A stretch of DNA of 64,000 nucleotides from Gammaproteobacteria bacterium (GTDB taxonomy: Bacteria; Pseudomonadota; Gammaproteobacteria; Burkholderiales; Burkholderiaceae_B), in assembly GCA_018815245.1 (NCBI GenBank), contig JAHIXK010000017.1:62001-126000 (forward strand). Direction: 5' to 3'. Positions within the stretch are counted from its first letter, which is position 1; each line of letters begins with the position of its first letter. Of the stretch, positions 25,901-34,862 are shown one piece after another. The notes under the pieces are model-generated. The model ran no database searches. It saw only the letters and a list, made by a program, of their open reading frames with translations, and was not told where the DNA came from. The position numbers and the translations under genes are program-made.

Positions 25901-26841
25901 TCCGCCACGTTGGTGGACAACACAATACGCCTGCGCCCACTGGGTTTGAAAATACGTTCCTGTTCCTGCGCAGTAAGCCTGGCGAACAGGGGCAGAATTT
26001 CCAGCGTTTGCCGCATGTTCTTGCTCAGAAAGTTCGCCATGTCGCGAATTTCACGTTCACCTGGCAAGAACATGAGAATGTCGCCCTGCCCCTCGCGACA
26101 CAATTCTTCCACCGCATCCAGCGTGGCAGCTTGAAAGGCGTCTTCGTCCACTTCATCAGCCGGGTTCACTGGCGCATTTTTGCGACGGTTGGTGTCGAAA
26201 TCGTTCGGGTCTTTGTAACGCACCTCGACGGGGTACAAACGGCCAGATACCTCGATCACCGGCGCAGGCTTGCCTTGTGCATCCTCGAAGTGTTTGGAAA
26301 AGCGCTCGGCATCAATGGTGGCGGAAGTCACGATCAACTTTAAATCAGGCCGCTTGCCCAATACGTCTTTCAAGTAACCCAGCAAGAAGTCGATGTTCAG
26401 GCTGCGCTCGTGTGCCTCGTCAATAATGATGGTGTCGTACTTCTTGAACAGTGGATCCGTTTGGCTTTCAGCCAGCAAAATACCGTCAGTCACCAACTTC
26501 ACTGCGGTGTTGGCATTGGACTGGTCTTGAAAGCGAATTTTGAAACCCACCCACTGACCAACCTCAGAATTCAGTTCCTGCGCGATGCGTTTGGCGGTGG
26601 CAGTGGCCGCCAAGCGGCGTGGCTGGGTGTGCACAATGCTTTGGCCGCCCAGGCCCCGCCCCAGTTCCAGACACATTTTCGGCAACTGCGTGGTTTTGCC
26701 AGAACCTGTTTCACCGCAAACAATCACAACCTGATTCGTAGCAATCAGTTGCTTGATTTCGGCGCGGCGCTGGGAAACCGGCAACTCTTCGGGATAACGA
26801 ATTTCAGGTAAGGACTGTAGGGTTTGTTCTTTTGACAACAC
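22969..26841 (-). CDS. hrpA: ATP-dependent RNA helicase HrpA (DEAH box)
   Basis: This is a 1290-residue DEAH-box helicase of full HrpA length. Walker A GETGSGKT is at 43-50, DEAH at 141-144, and SAT follows in 'IVTSATID'. The helicase C domain contains 'STNVAETSLTVPGIRYVIDSG' in two pieces and motif VI 'QRAGRCGR'. Helicase-associated, OB-fold and the long DUF3418 C-terminal region are all present. HrpA is known to act on RNA and to rescue stalled ribosomes in E. coli. It is divergent from argA, with 151 bp between starts, and is followed by the EI24 gene after a 23-bp gap. Confidence 0.96.
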   Translation of the reverse strand: MLSKEQTLQSLPEIRYPEELPVSQRRAEIKQLIATNQVVIVCGETGSGKTTQLPKMCLELGRGLGGQSIVHTQPRRLAATATAKRIAQELNSEVGQWVGFKIRFQDQSNANTAVKLVTDGILLAESQTDPLFKKYDTIIIDEAHERSLNIDFLLGYLKDVLGKRPDLKLIVTSATIDAERFSKHFEDAQGKPAPVIEVSGRLYPVEVRYKDPNDFDTNRRKNAPVNPADEVDEDAFQAATLDAVEELCREGQGDILMFLPGEREIRDMANFLSKNMRQTLEILPLFARLTAQEQERIFKPSGRRRIVLSTNVAETSLTVPGIRYVIDSGVARVKRYSYRNKVEMLQVERISKASANQRAGRCGRVADGVCIRLYAEADFAGRADYTDPEILRSSLASVILRMKSLHLTEVEDFPFLQRPMGRAIADGYQLLSELNALDEAGQLTKIGRALAKLPLDPRIARMLFEASQRGCLTELLVLAAALSIQDPRDRPIDAQEAADNAQQQFDDAESDFMSFLKLWNFYIDLKEKSLTNREMKNTLQRKFLSANRLREWGEVHQQLNAMVKEQKWNLNATPATYDQIHLALMAGLLGNIGLKHETDPVYLGARSIKFSIHPGSNLFKKGGKWIMAAELVETTRLYARSVAKIQPDWIEKVGAHLVKRNHNNPHWEKGSGQAVAMETGTIYGLPIYSQRRVSLARLNQAEARRLMIHEGLVPGQVKTNVPFYVHNRKLVEDLEKLEHKARRQDILVDEGLIAQFYDDKLPTGVYNQQTLENWAKQASKEMLAALCLNKEDLLSKKAGDITTEFYPKKLEMGGLAFDLNYHFEPGSPRDGVTLNIPLMLLNQVNTGRTEWLVPGMLKEKALLLLKSLPQKLRRHCVPVPQFAEKFAEAHFDSSLYDKPLLERLRDFVASETPARPLLSDFRIETLPPHHFMNFKLVDEHGRQLDMQRSLSALKAEWGRKAQESFKSSDVVEQVRAQVGSLQTPSSNGQPGSQKAQSAGANSFTDQPITEWSFGSLPDMLEIKRGGQTFFGYPALKDMGEHCIVEVFDEEDIARKVHLDGVLRLFNIALKEPLKYLTKNLLDFQKVAMLYMPLGSSEELQQQWIKLTLMRSALAAGLPNTQEEFNAKVQEARSRMNLIAQEIGKLLLVILNEYSVLNKKLQLSSKSFPDCVADIQNQLNWLLPKGFLLKKPWEQLAHYPRYLKGAQIRLERVRNSIDRDKQLMKEVMDLQLHWVRAASQLKGQEDESLNQFAWQLQELRVSLFAQELRTPMPVSVKRLQKAWETMARRQQ

Positions 26842-26898
26842 AAATAACCAATATTGGGTTCAAATTCCGATCAAATCGGGGAAAAACAGCGAGAAGAC

Positions 26899-26926
26899 TG
26901 GACTGCACGCAATCGGAAATTATAAT
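26899..26926 (+). promoter_or_regulatory. Candidate sigma70 promoter of argA
   Basis: TGGACT (26899-26904) and a perfect TATAAT (26921-26926) are separated by 16 bp, about 66 bp before the argA ATG. The -35 element matches four of six positions. Confidence 0.4.
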
Positions 26927-26992
26927 CAATCGAACGAGCGGCTGCGGCTGCACCACAGTGTATTCTCTTTTTTCAGGACAGCCCCCAAGCCA

Positions 26993-28333
26993 ATGAGCAA
27001 CACCCCCAGCCACGACGACCTTTCCATGAACAGCCAAACTTTTGTTCAATGGCTACGAACTGTTGCGCCCTACATTCACGCGTTTCGCGGAAAAACTTTT
27101 GTGGTGGCTGTAGATGGCGAGTTGGCCTATCAGGGCTATCTGAATTCATTGGCTCAGGATTTGTCGCTGTTGCATGCCATGGGCATGCGCATTGTGCTGG
27201 TGTGTGGTTCCCGCCCGCAAGTTGAGGAACAACTGGCTTTGCGCAACATTCAACCCGCCTTTCACAAGGGCTGGCGAATTACCGACAAAGGCGCGCTGGA
27301 ATGTGCAAAAGAGGCAGCGGGCGAACTGCGCCTGGACATCGAAGCTGCATTCTCGCAAGGCTTGCCCAACACGCCCATGGCACATTCGTCCATGCGTGTT
27401 ATTTCGGGCAACTTCATCACCGCCCGCCCCATGGGCATTCTGGAAGGTGTGGATTTGCAGCACACAGGGCTGGTTAGAAAAATTGATGTAACGGCCATTC
27501 AAATGAGTTTGAACAGCAACGCTATTGTGTTGTTGTCCACCATTGGCTTTTCCCCCACGGGCGAGGCGTTCAACCTGACCATGGAAGACGTGGCCACCAG
27601 CACGGCGCGCGCCATGAAGGCTGACAAGCTGATTTTCGTCACGCAAATTGAAGGTATTTTCGACAAAAGCGGCAAGCTGCTTGAAGAACTCGAACTGGAC
27701 CGAGCGCGTGAAATCATGCTGCAAGAAGACCTTCCAGAGCTGACAAAAGATTACCTGGAATGCTGCATTCTGGCCGTACAAGGTGGCGTGGGCCGGGCAC
27801 ACATTGTGCCCCTGAACCTGGATGGTGGCGTGATGCTGGAATTGTTCTCGCACGATGGCGTGGGCACCATGGTTTCAGAAGAAAATCTGGAAAGCTTGCG
27901 CCAGGCCACACTCGATGATTCCGGCGGTATCAAAACCCTGATTGAACCCCTTGAAATGGCGGGCATTTTGGTACGCCGGGGGCGCGACCGCATTGAGCGT
28001 GACATTGACCACTTCACCGTGCTGGAACACGACGGTATTTTGTGGGGCTGTGCAGCCATGTACCCCTACCACGCAGAAGGTGTGGCTGAACTGGCTTGCC
28101 TGGTAGTACACCCCTCCTGGCAAGGCACAGGCGATGGCGAGCGGCTGCTGAAAAAACTTGAACACGATGCGCGCAAGCAAGGCTTGAAACAGCTGTTTGT
28201 GTTGACCACCCAAACATCCCACTTCTTCCTGAAACGTGGCTTTGTGGTGGGGGACGTAGACAAGCTGCCAATTGAACGAAAACGCCTGTACGACTGGAAC
28301 AGAAAATCCCAAGTGATGATCAAAACGCTGTGA
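26993..28333 (+). CDS. argA: Amino-acid N-acetyltransferase (N-acetylglutamate synthase)
   Basis: The 446-residue enzyme performs the first step of arginine synthesis, acetyl-CoA plus glutamate. The N-terminal amino-acid-kinase-like domain (residues about 20-290) shows 'FVVAVDGELAYQGYLNSLAQDLSLLHAMGMRIVLVCGSRPQ' in parts and 'VLLSTIGFSPTGEAFNLT'. A C-terminal GNAT domain follows (about 300-446) with 'ELACLVVHPSWQGTGDGERLL', containing the acetyl-CoA loop. This is the classical ArgA fusion. metC follows after 10 bp, so the two are probably co-transcribed. Arginine feedback is expected from the family. Confidence 0.95.
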   Translation: MSNTPSHDDLSMNSQTFVQWLRTVAPYIHAFRGKTFVVAVDGELAYQGYLNSLAQDLSLLHAMGMRIVLVCGSRPQVEEQLALRNIQPAFHKGWRITDKGALECAKEAAGELRLDIEAAFSQGLPNTPMAHSSMRVISGNFITARPMGILEGVDLQHTGLVRKIDVTAIQMSLNSNAIVLLSTIGFSPTGEAFNLTMEDVATSTARAMKADKLIFVTQIEGIFDKSGKLLEELELDRAREIMLQEDLPELTKDYLECCILAVQGGVGRAHIVPLNLDGGVMLELFSHDGVGTMVSEENLESLRQATLDDSGGIKTLIEPLEMAGILVRRGRDRIERDIDHFTVLEHDGILWGCAAMYPYHAEGVAELACLVVHPSWQGTGDGERLLKKLEHDARKQGLKQLFVLTTQTSHFFLKRGFVVGDVDKLPIERKRLYDWNRKSQVMIKTL

Positions 28334-28343
28334 TAACGCTGCA

Positions 28344-29546
28344 ATGAGCACTTTCAAACACAAAAAACCCACGCACGGCCTGAGCACAGAAATTGTTCAT
28401 TCCAGGCCGGTGAGTGCCAACGGCTTTTCTTCACAACCAGTGCCGGTGTACCGTGGCTCCAGCACCTTTTTCGAGAACACGGCCGCCCAACGCGCGCCCG
28501 TGAACCCGATCGGGCTGGACTACAGCTACGGCCTGCATGGAAACCCCACGCAATATACTTTGGCCAAAAATCTGGCAGAAATTGAAGGTGCCACGCATGC
28601 ACTGCTGTGCCCTTCCGGGCTGACCGGCATTGCGCTGGTGGCACAAGCCTGCCTGAAAACCGGCGACCATTGGTTAATACCAGAAAACGTGTATGGCCCG
28701 GTGCAAGCCTTGGCGCGCAGCCTGCAAGCGGATTACGGCGTGGAATTTTCAGAGTACGACCCCTGCGATCTTGCATCGTTAACAACGGTGGTTCAACCCA
28801 ACACCAAACTGGTGTGGACTGAAGCGCCAGGCTCGCTTACTTTCGAAACACCTGATTTGCGGGCCATTGTGGCCTTTGCAAAAGCAAACGGTGCGCGCAC
28901 GGGCATTGACAACACTTGGGCAGCAGGAATCGCCTACAAGCCTTTTGAGCACGGTTTTGACTTCAGTGTGCAGGCGCTGACCAAATACCAGTGCGGCCAT
29001 GCTGATGTGTTGATGGGTGCGGTGTTGAGCAACAACACCAAAGCATTTGCCGATGTAGAACGCAAAAACAGAATACTGGGTCTTGGTGTGTCGCCTGCCG
29101 ATTGCGATTTGGTGCTGCGCGGTTTGCTGACCCTGCCATTGCGTTACAGGCAACAGGCTGAAAGTGGCTTGATTGTGGCCAAGACCTTGAAACAACACCC
29201 GGCCATTGCGCGGGTACTTCATCCGGAATTTCCGGAATGTCCCGGCCATGAATTTTACAAGCGCGACTTCACGGGTTTTGCGAGTATTTTCTCGGTGGTG
29301 TTAAAACCCGAATTCACCGATGCGCAAGCCTGCAAAATCATCGACAGCTTAAAGCTGTTCAAGATTGCCTATTCATGGGGTGGCCCTGAAAGTTTGGGAC
29401 TTGTGGTGAACATTCCGGATAGCCGAAGACGTCATCTTGCAGACGATCACGGCCGGTGCGGGCCGATACTTCGATTAGCAGTTGGCTTGGAAGACACCGC
29501 AGACTTGATTGCAGATTTAACTCAAGCATTACAAACGAACACTTAA
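28344..29546 (+). CDS. metC: Cystathionine beta-lyase
   Basis: The 400-residue PLP enzyme is of the Cys/Met metabolism family. The catalytic lysine is Lys214 in 'SVQALTKYQCGHADV'. Other family features are 'YSYGLHGNPTQ' near 61-69, 'PSGLTGIAL' (90-98) and 'IDNTWAAG' (188-195). The 'TKY..GH.D' context and the overall length fit MetC-type beta-lyases, which cleave cystathionine to homocysteine, pyruvate and ammonia, but close relatives (alanine racemase-like or other C-S lyases) cannot be excluded. It follows argA by 10 bp. Confidence 0.85.
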   Translation: MSTFKHKKPTHGLSTEIVHSRPVSANGFSSQPVPVYRGSSTFFENTAAQRAPVNPIGLDYSYGLHGNPTQYTLAKNLAEIEGATHALLCPSGLTGIALVAQACLKTGDHWLIPENVYGPVQALARSLQADYGVEFSEYDPCDLASLTTVVQPNTKLVWTEAPGSLTFETPDLRAIVAFAKANGARTGIDNTWAAGIAYKPFEHGFDFSVQALTKYQCGHADVLMGAVLSNNTKAFADVERKNRILGLGVSPADCDLVLRGLLTLPLRYRQQAESGLIVAKTLKQHPAIARVLHPEFPECPGHEFYKRDFTGFASIFSVVLKPEFTDAQACKIIDSLKLFKIAYSWGGPESLGLVVNIPDSRRRHLADDHGRCGPILRLAVGLEDTADLIADLTQALQTNT

Positions 29547-29553
29547 AACCCAT

Positions 29554-30651
29554 TCAGGACCAAGATGTTTCTTCGCCCATCAAGAAGCGTTGAAGAACAG
29601 GTAAAATTTTCATCAGCCGATCGTTGAACAGGGTTTTGTGGGTGGTGCTGGGGTGTTGACCAAAAGTGGTTTCCAGCATGAAGTCTTCGCCAAAATGTCG
29701 GCAGCACTGCTCAAATGCATACTTGCAGTTGCCCCAGTCAAGCGATGGAAAAGCCGGTTCCGGCATTGCCTCTATTGAGTCACACACATGGCGAAACGGC
29801 CCATCGATCAGTGTGAAATAACTTGCCAAATGATGCTGGGAAAGCGGTTCATTCAGTAAAACTGCGATGTCCTCAATGCCAAACCAGGCCAGTGCCCGCT
29901 TGTTTTGATAAAGCCTCGCAACATCGGCCAATAAGGTTGCCGACTTTAACTCGGGATGGTTGATCTGAACGTGCAGCACAAGGCGATTTGCCTCGTTGCT
30001 AGAAATGGCTGTCGGGAACTTGTCGGGTATTTGACTGCCATCAGAGGGGACTGCAAGCACCACGTCGTTGTAATCAGAGAAATGGATTTGCGACAAAACA
30101 TCAACCATCTGCATTTCATCAACCACCACATTACCAAGGCGCGCACGCAGGGCATGATCTGCCTCTATCAAGGTAAATACTGCTGCACAGGCTGATAATG
30201 CAAAACGATCGCCTTGATCATATGCGTCGATAATCAGTTTAGGGCCTGCCAACTGAAGAAGCGACAAGGCATCGGTATCGCCCCACATAGAATGCAGCTC
30301 TTGAGCAAGAATTCTGGCTTCACCCAAAGTTTTAGTGAAATGCTTCTGGGCTTTGATTTGATTGAACACCTGTTTCTCTGGGGGAGAAAAACCCGATCGC
30401 CACGAGGGCAGCTGCTTTAGTTCGCTAATTCTTTGCTGCAGCTTTGGGTGCGCAATCGGTGGGCGACCCGGGTCTTCCGAATTAAAGTCGGGTACTAAAT
30501 TCGCATCGCCCAAGGCCATCCACAACCCGTGCGTAGCACGGGAAAAAATACCACCATGTGATGTAATGCGGCCAACTGGAGTGGGCGCACATGGCTGAAT
30601 AAAGCCAAGAGCTACATTTGAACGTGAAAGCATTGACAGAGGCCGAAACAA
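29554..30651 (-). CDS. Unrecognised 365-residue protein
   Basis: I do not recognise this family. The protein is soluble and mixed alpha/beta, with no signal peptide or convincing membrane helix. The first 50 residues are rich in Ser, Gly, Pro, Arg and Thr and look disordered ('MLSRSNVALGFIQP'). The rest has regular hydrophobic spacing and conserved-looking Trp/His/Cys residues ('WGNCKYAFEQCCRHFGEDF' in two pieces). It starts 25 bp past the decarboxylase stop on the same strand and converges with metC. It is one of three orphan genes in 29.5-35.4 kb. A secreted effector is possible but not shown. Confidence 0.6.
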   Translation of the reverse strand: MFRPLSMLSRSNVALGFIQPCAPTPVGRITSHGGIFSRATHGLWMALGDANLVPDFNSEDPGRPPIAHPKLQQRISELKQLPSWRSGFSPPEKQVFNQIKAQKHFTKTLGEARILAQELHSMWGDTDALSLLQLAGPKLIIDAYDQGDRFALSACAAVFTLIEADHALRARLGNVVVDEMQMVDVLSQIHFSDYNDVVLAVPSDGSQIPDKFPTAISSNEANRLVLHVQINHPELKSATLLADVARLYQNKRALAWFGIEDIAVLLNEPLSQHHLASYFTLIDGPFRHVCDSIEAMPEPAFPSLDWGNCKYAFEQCCRHFGEDFMLETTFGQHPSTTHKTLFNDRLMKILPVLQRFLMGEETSWS

Positions 30652-30675
30652 GTTGTGTATTTTTTGCGCGCTTGT

Positions 30676-32931
30676 TTAAGCCTTTACACAATCCACGAAG
30701 TAACTCACATTCCCGTGTTCGTCTTCTATCTCGACCAAACCATGGATGTCGGTCTCAAAGCCCGGAAACTGTTTATTGAAATCTCGAGCAAAACGCAAAT
30801 AATCCACAATCGTGGAATTGAATATTTCGCCGGGAATCAACAACGGAATACCGGGTGGGTAAGGTGTCAGCAAGGCTGAGGTAATACGCCCTTCAAGCTC
30901 GTTAATCGGCACACGCTCAATTTCACGGTGCGCCACTTTGGCATATGCATCAGCAGGCACCATGGCGGGCTGCATGTCGCTCAAATACATCTCGGTGGTC
31001 AGGCGTGCTACATCCTTCTTGCGGTACATGTCATGAATGGTGTTGCACAGGTCGCGCAAGCCCACGCGTTCGTAGCGCGGATTGGCCTGGCAAAACTCGG
31101 GAATTACACGCCACAATGGCTGGTTCTTGTCGTAATCGTCTTTGAATTGCTGCAAAGCGGTCACCAGCGTGTTCCAGCGACCCTTGGTAATGCCGATTGT
31201 GAACATGATAAAGAACGAATACAGGCCTGTTTTTTCAACAATAACACCGTGTTCGGCCAGGTATTTGGTCACAATCGACGCTGGAATACCTGCGTCGGAA
31301 AACTGGCCATTCACATCCAGCCCCGGGTTTACAATAGTCGCCTTGATCGGGTCGAGCATGTTGAAACCATTGGCCATTTTGCCAAAACCATGCCATGTGT
31401 CGGTGGTGTGAATCAGCCAGTCGTCGCGCGGGCTCATGCCCTCTTCGCTCAGCACATCGGGGCCCCACACCTTGAACCACCAATCGTCACCAAATTCTTC
31501 GGACACCTTGCGCATGGCGCGGCGGAAGTCCAGCGCTTCCATGATGCTTTCCTCCACCAAGGCTGTGCCGCCGGGGGGTTCCATCATGGCCGCCGCCACG
31601 TCGCAGCTGGCGATAATCGCGTACTGCGGGCTGGTCGATGTGTGCATCAAATACGCTTCGTTGAAAATATGGCGATCAAGTTTGCGGTTTTCACTTTCCT
31701 GCACCAGAATTTGCGAAGCCTGCGACAGACCGGCCAGCATTTTGTGGGTGGACTGCGTTGCAAACACCAATGAATCCTTGGTGCGCGGACGGTCTCGGCC
31801 AATCGCATGCATGTCTTTGTATATATGGTGGAAACTGGCGTGCGGCAACCAGGCTTCGTCAAAGTGCAAGGTGTCAATTTCTGAACCCAGCACTTCCTTG
31901 ATCATTTCCACGTTGTACAAAACACCATCGTAAGTACTTTGCGTGATCGTCAAAATACGTGGTTTCTTGTTCTTGGCCTTGCTGGCAAAAGGGTGGTTTG
32001 CAATTTTTCTGGCAATGCTTTCGGGCTTGAACTCGTCCAGCGGAATTGGACCAATAATGCCCAAGTGGTTACGCGTTGGTGTTAGAAACACCGGAATGGC
32101 GCCAGTCATGGTGATTGAATGCAAAATGGACTTGTGACAATTACGATCCACCACCACGATGTCGCCGGGTGCCACATTGGCATGCCACACCATTTTGTTG
32201 GAAGTCGATGTACCGTTGGTCACAAAGAAGCAATGGTCGGCATTGAAAATTCGTGCGGCATTGCGTTCCGAAGCGGCCACCGGACCTGTGTGATCCAATA
32301 GTTGGCCCAATTCGTCCACGGCATTGCACACGTCGGCGCGCAGCATGTTTTCACCAAAAAACTGATGGAACATTTGCCCAACCGGACTTTTCAAAAACGC
32401 CACACCGCCGGAATGGCCGGGGCAATGCCAGGAATATGAACCGTCTTGCGCGTAATGCACCAGCGCGCGAAAGAAAGGGGGGGCCAATGAATCGAGGTAG
32501 CTTTTCGCTTCCCGAATAATGTGGCGTGCCACAAATTCTGGTGTGTCCTCGAACATGTGAATGAAACCGTGCAGTTCTTTCAAAATTGCATTGGGAATGT
32601 GGCGGGAAGTGCGGGTTTCGCCGTACAGATAAATTGGAATATCTGAGTTCTTGAAGCGTATTTCCTGAACAAAATTATTCAAATTTTGCAGCGCATCTTC
32701 AATTTCCTTCTTGCTGCCCAAACCGAATTCTTCATCGTCGATCGACAAAATGAACGCACTCGCCCTGCTTTGCTGCTGTGCAAACTGTGAAAGGTCGTGA
32801 TAACTCGTGACCCCCAATACTTCCACGCCCTCTTTTTCGATAGCGTCTGCCAAGGCGCGAATGCCGAGACCAGATGCGTTCTCGGAGCGGAAATCTTCGT
32901 CAATGATGACTATGGGGAAACGAAATTTCAT
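30676..32931 (-). CDS. Arginine/lysine/ornithine decarboxylase, inducible type
   Basis: The 751-residue PLP decarboxylase of the bacterial fold-III-like AdiA/CadA/SpeF family has an N-terminal receiver-like wing domain (residues 1-130), then the PLP core with 'HCPGHSGG' (about 169-176), 'FFVTNGTSTSNKMV' near 235, 'DRNCHKS' near 262 and the PLP lysine Lys397 in 'ATQSTHKMLAG'. A C-terminal domain includes 'TPYPPGIPLLIPGE'. The family makes agmatine, cadaverine or putrescine with CO2 release and often serves acid resistance. The substrate cannot be fixed here, and no adjacent antiporter is seen. Confidence 0.9.
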   Translation of the reverse strand: MKFRFPIVIIDEDFRSENASGLGIRALADAIEKEGVEVLGVTSYHDLSQFAQQQSRASAFILSIDDEEFGLGSKKEIEDALQNLNNFVQEIRFKNSDIPIYLYGETRTSRHIPNAILKELHGFIHMFEDTPEFVARHIIREAKSYLDSLAPPFFRALVHYAQDGSYSWHCPGHSGGVAFLKSPVGQMFHQFFGENMLRADVCNAVDELGQLLDHTGPVAASERNAARIFNADHCFFVTNGTSTSNKMVWHANVAPGDIVVVDRNCHKSILHSITMTGAIPVFLTPTRNHLGIIGPIPLDEFKPESIARKIANHPFASKAKNKKPRILTITQSTYDGVLYNVEMIKEVLGSEIDTLHFDEAWLPHASFHHIYKDMHAIGRDRPRTKDSLVFATQSTHKMLAGLSQASQILVQESENRKLDRHIFNEAYLMHTSTSPQYAIIASCDVAAAMMEPPGGTALVEESIMEALDFRRAMRKVSEEFGDDWWFKVWGPDVLSEEGMSPRDDWLIHTTDTWHGFGKMANGFNMLDPIKATIVNPGLDVNGQFSDAGIPASIVTKYLAEHGVIVEKTGLYSFFIMFTIGITKGRWNTLVTALQQFKDDYDKNQPLWRVIPEFCQANPRYERVGLRDLCNTIHDMYRKKDVARLTTEMYLSDMQPAMVPADAYAKVAHREIERVPINELEGRITSALLTPYPPGIPLLIPGEIFNSTIVDYLRFARDFNKQFPGFETDIHGLVEIEDEHGNVSYFVDCVKA

Positions 32932-33093
32932 TGATCTTCCTGTGATCGAGGTTCAACACGGGCAAAACATAAGAACAATTGCCACAAATCAGCGTGCATT
33001 ATCCACTACGCAGCCCCCCGCTCCAAGCCCTATTGTCAATCAACCATCCCTCCACGGAGTGACTTCACGAAAATGTCATCTTGACAGGGTTAA

Positions 33094-34269
33094 ATGCGCT
33101 GGTTTCTAGATTGGTCGTACCTCATGCAGATTGCTTCGACACTGGGCTATAGGGCACCCCAACAGTTTTTAGAAAGGGATATCGATGCCCCCCAAAGGCC
33201 ACGCAGCTGGACCAAGAGGCTCGATACCTACATGAGCAATCACGAAACAGGATTTGAGCGCATTTCCCGTGTGCGACAAGATGTTTTGAACAAAACACGC
33301 GGTACGCATTCCTTCGATCAAAAGCTTTCACACCCTGAGCAATTTAAAAATCGTGGCATTCGCGCCCTGATACACCTGGCCAAACACCTTGATGAACTGG
33401 CGGAAAGCTGCGCAGACATTTCAGGGGTGACTGAACGATTAACCCGAAACCTGATCTCTTCAGGGGAAAAGGCAGACATGTCGCTGGTCATCGCTTCGGC
33501 TTTGGGGCGGGCCATCTCTGGCCAGCTAAGCCTGGGGGGCGTCGCTGTACACAAGGTCGCAGGGGCAGGTTTGTATGCACTTTCCACCTTGCTCAGCGTG
33601 GCAGCACTTGCACTTGCCTGTTCAAAAAATGTTGGAATACGGTCTGAGGCCGAAATAAAAAAGGCCAGGCAAGCTTCCAATTTTGATTCCAGCGCCTATT
33701 TGGTGGTTGCCAAGAAGTTGCTGACAATCAAAGAGGCAATGCTGGGCAAGGTACTCGACCGAATAGGCAGCCCTGACTGCGGGGTTCGCAAAAGCATTCA
33801 CAAGTGGGCAAGGTTCATGTCCCGGCACCACAGGGTGGCCAACACGAATTTGGCGATCTATCGCAAAACACATTCGAACTACATGTGGAAGAACCTTCAC
33901 CAGTATGGGCCGGTAACTCGCGCATTAATGCATACAGCCTACGGCACATTTCAGGGTGTCAACAAATTGCTGGTGTCTTTTGACAAACACGCTGGAACAG
34001 CGATGGGAAAGTACCTGCTTAGTAAAAGCAAAGGCGAAGTGCTGAGCTGCCGCCTGGGTTTAACCGTTGCAATGTCCGCTGCTGCGGCGGTGTCAGTTCC
34101 CATGGCGCCGTTGGTGGTCGGGCTGTCAACATTGGGTATCGCGGCCTGCGGCGTGGCATTTCTTGCGATCGGCATGGCCAAGTTGAATGTTCAGTTGACT
34201 TACGACTGGAAAGGAAACATTCAACCGCCCCTGCAACGTCAGGTTTTTGGCAGAGTTACGCCAACCTGA
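33094..34269 (+). CDS. Unrecognised protein with two hydrophobic regions
   Basis: The frame encodes 391 residues and I do not recognise it. An AGGG four bases before the ATG supports the start at 33094. ATGs at 33124 and 33232 are alternatives. The N-terminal third is charged and helical. A hydrophobic segment lies near residues 158-176 ([19 protein letters not shown]) and a longer one near 328-366 (alanine/valine-rich, '[15 protein letters not shown]'). The middle is basic with many Lys/Arg/His residues. Two hydrophobic patches in an otherwise soluble protein recall secreted translocators or effectors that need chaperones, but that is inference. Its 3' end overlaps convergent dcd by 31 bp. 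Confidence 0.6.
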   Translation: MRWFLDWSYLMQIASTLGYRAPQQFLERDIDAPQRPRSWTKRLDTYMSNHETGFERISRVRQDVLNKTRGTHSFDQKLSHPEQFKNRGIRALIHLAKHLDELAESCADISGVTERLTRNLISSGEKADMSLVIASALGRAISGQLSLGGVAVHKVAGAGLYALSTLLSVAALALACSKNVGIRSEAEIKKARQASNFDSSAYLVVAKKLLTIKEAMLGKVLDRIGSPDCGVRKSIHKWARFMSRHHRVANTNLAIYRKTHSNYMWKNLHQYGPVTRALMHTAYGTFQGVNKLLVSFDKHAGTAMGKYLLSKSKGEVLSCRLGLTVAMSAAAAVSVPMAPLVVGLSTLGIAACGVAFLAIGMAKLNVQLTYDWKGNIQPPLQRQVFGRVTPT

Positions 34270-34805
34270 CCCTGATACTTGCCACCGCGATCACGGTAAG
34301 ACGTTTCGCACACTTCGTCGCTTTCAAAAAACAACACCTGCGCGCACCCCTCACCGGCGTAAATCTTGGCAGGTAGTGGTGTGGTGTTGGAGAACTCCAG
34401 CGTTACATAACCCTCCCATTCTGGCTCGAAGGGAGTTACATTCACAATGATCCCACAGCGAGCGTACGTGCTTTTCCCCAAACAAATGGTCAATACGTTT
34501 CGTGGAATTCGAAAATACTCCACTGTACGGGCCAAGGCAAAAGAGTTGGGCGGAATAATGCAGACATCACCTTTGAAATCCACAAAACTTTTTTCATCGA
34601 AGTTTTTTGGATCAACAATGGTGCTGTTGATGTTGGTGAAAATCTTGAATTCGTTGGCACAGCGAATATCGTACCCATAGCTGGATGTGCCATAGGACAC
34701 GATTCTTTTGTCACCAGAATACCGCACCTGACCTGGCTCGAAGGGTTCGATCATCCCGTCGCTTTGTGCCATTCTGCGAATCCACTTGTCAGATTTAATG
34801 CTCAT
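34239..34805 (-). CDS. dcd: dCTP deaminase
   Basis: The 188-residue enzyme converts dCTP to dUTP and ammonia for thymidylate supply. It shows 'IEPFEPGQV', '[13 protein letters not shown]', 'KSTYARCGI' with the catalytic-region Arg, '[20 protein letters not shown]' with the catalytic Glu, and '[12 protein letters not shown]'. The C-terminal '[15 protein letters not shown]' latch is intact. Its last codons overlap the convergent 391-residue gene by 31 bp. The chaperone-like gene ends 57 bp upstream of its start. Confidence 0.95.
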   Translation of the reverse strand: MSIKSDKWIRRMAQSDGMIEPFEPGQVRYSGDKRIVSYGTSSYGYDIRCANEFKIFTNINSTIVDPKNFDEKSFVDFKGDVCIIPPNSFALARTVEYFRIPRNVLTICLGKSTYARCGIIVNVTPFEPEWEGYVTLEFSNTTPLPAKIYAGEGCAQVLFFESDEVCETSYRDRGGKYQGQVGVTLPKT

Positions 34806-34862
34806 GATCGATTTGCTTTGATAAAGTTCAACAGTTCGAAATGTTACATGAGCCCAGAGGCA

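Noticed and set aside
27146-27853. A 235-residue minus-strand frame
   Set aside because: It is antisense to argA, whose catalytic domains are intact.
30928-31773. A 281-residue plus-strand open frame
   Set aside because: It is antisense to the core of the decarboxylase gene and contains no family features.
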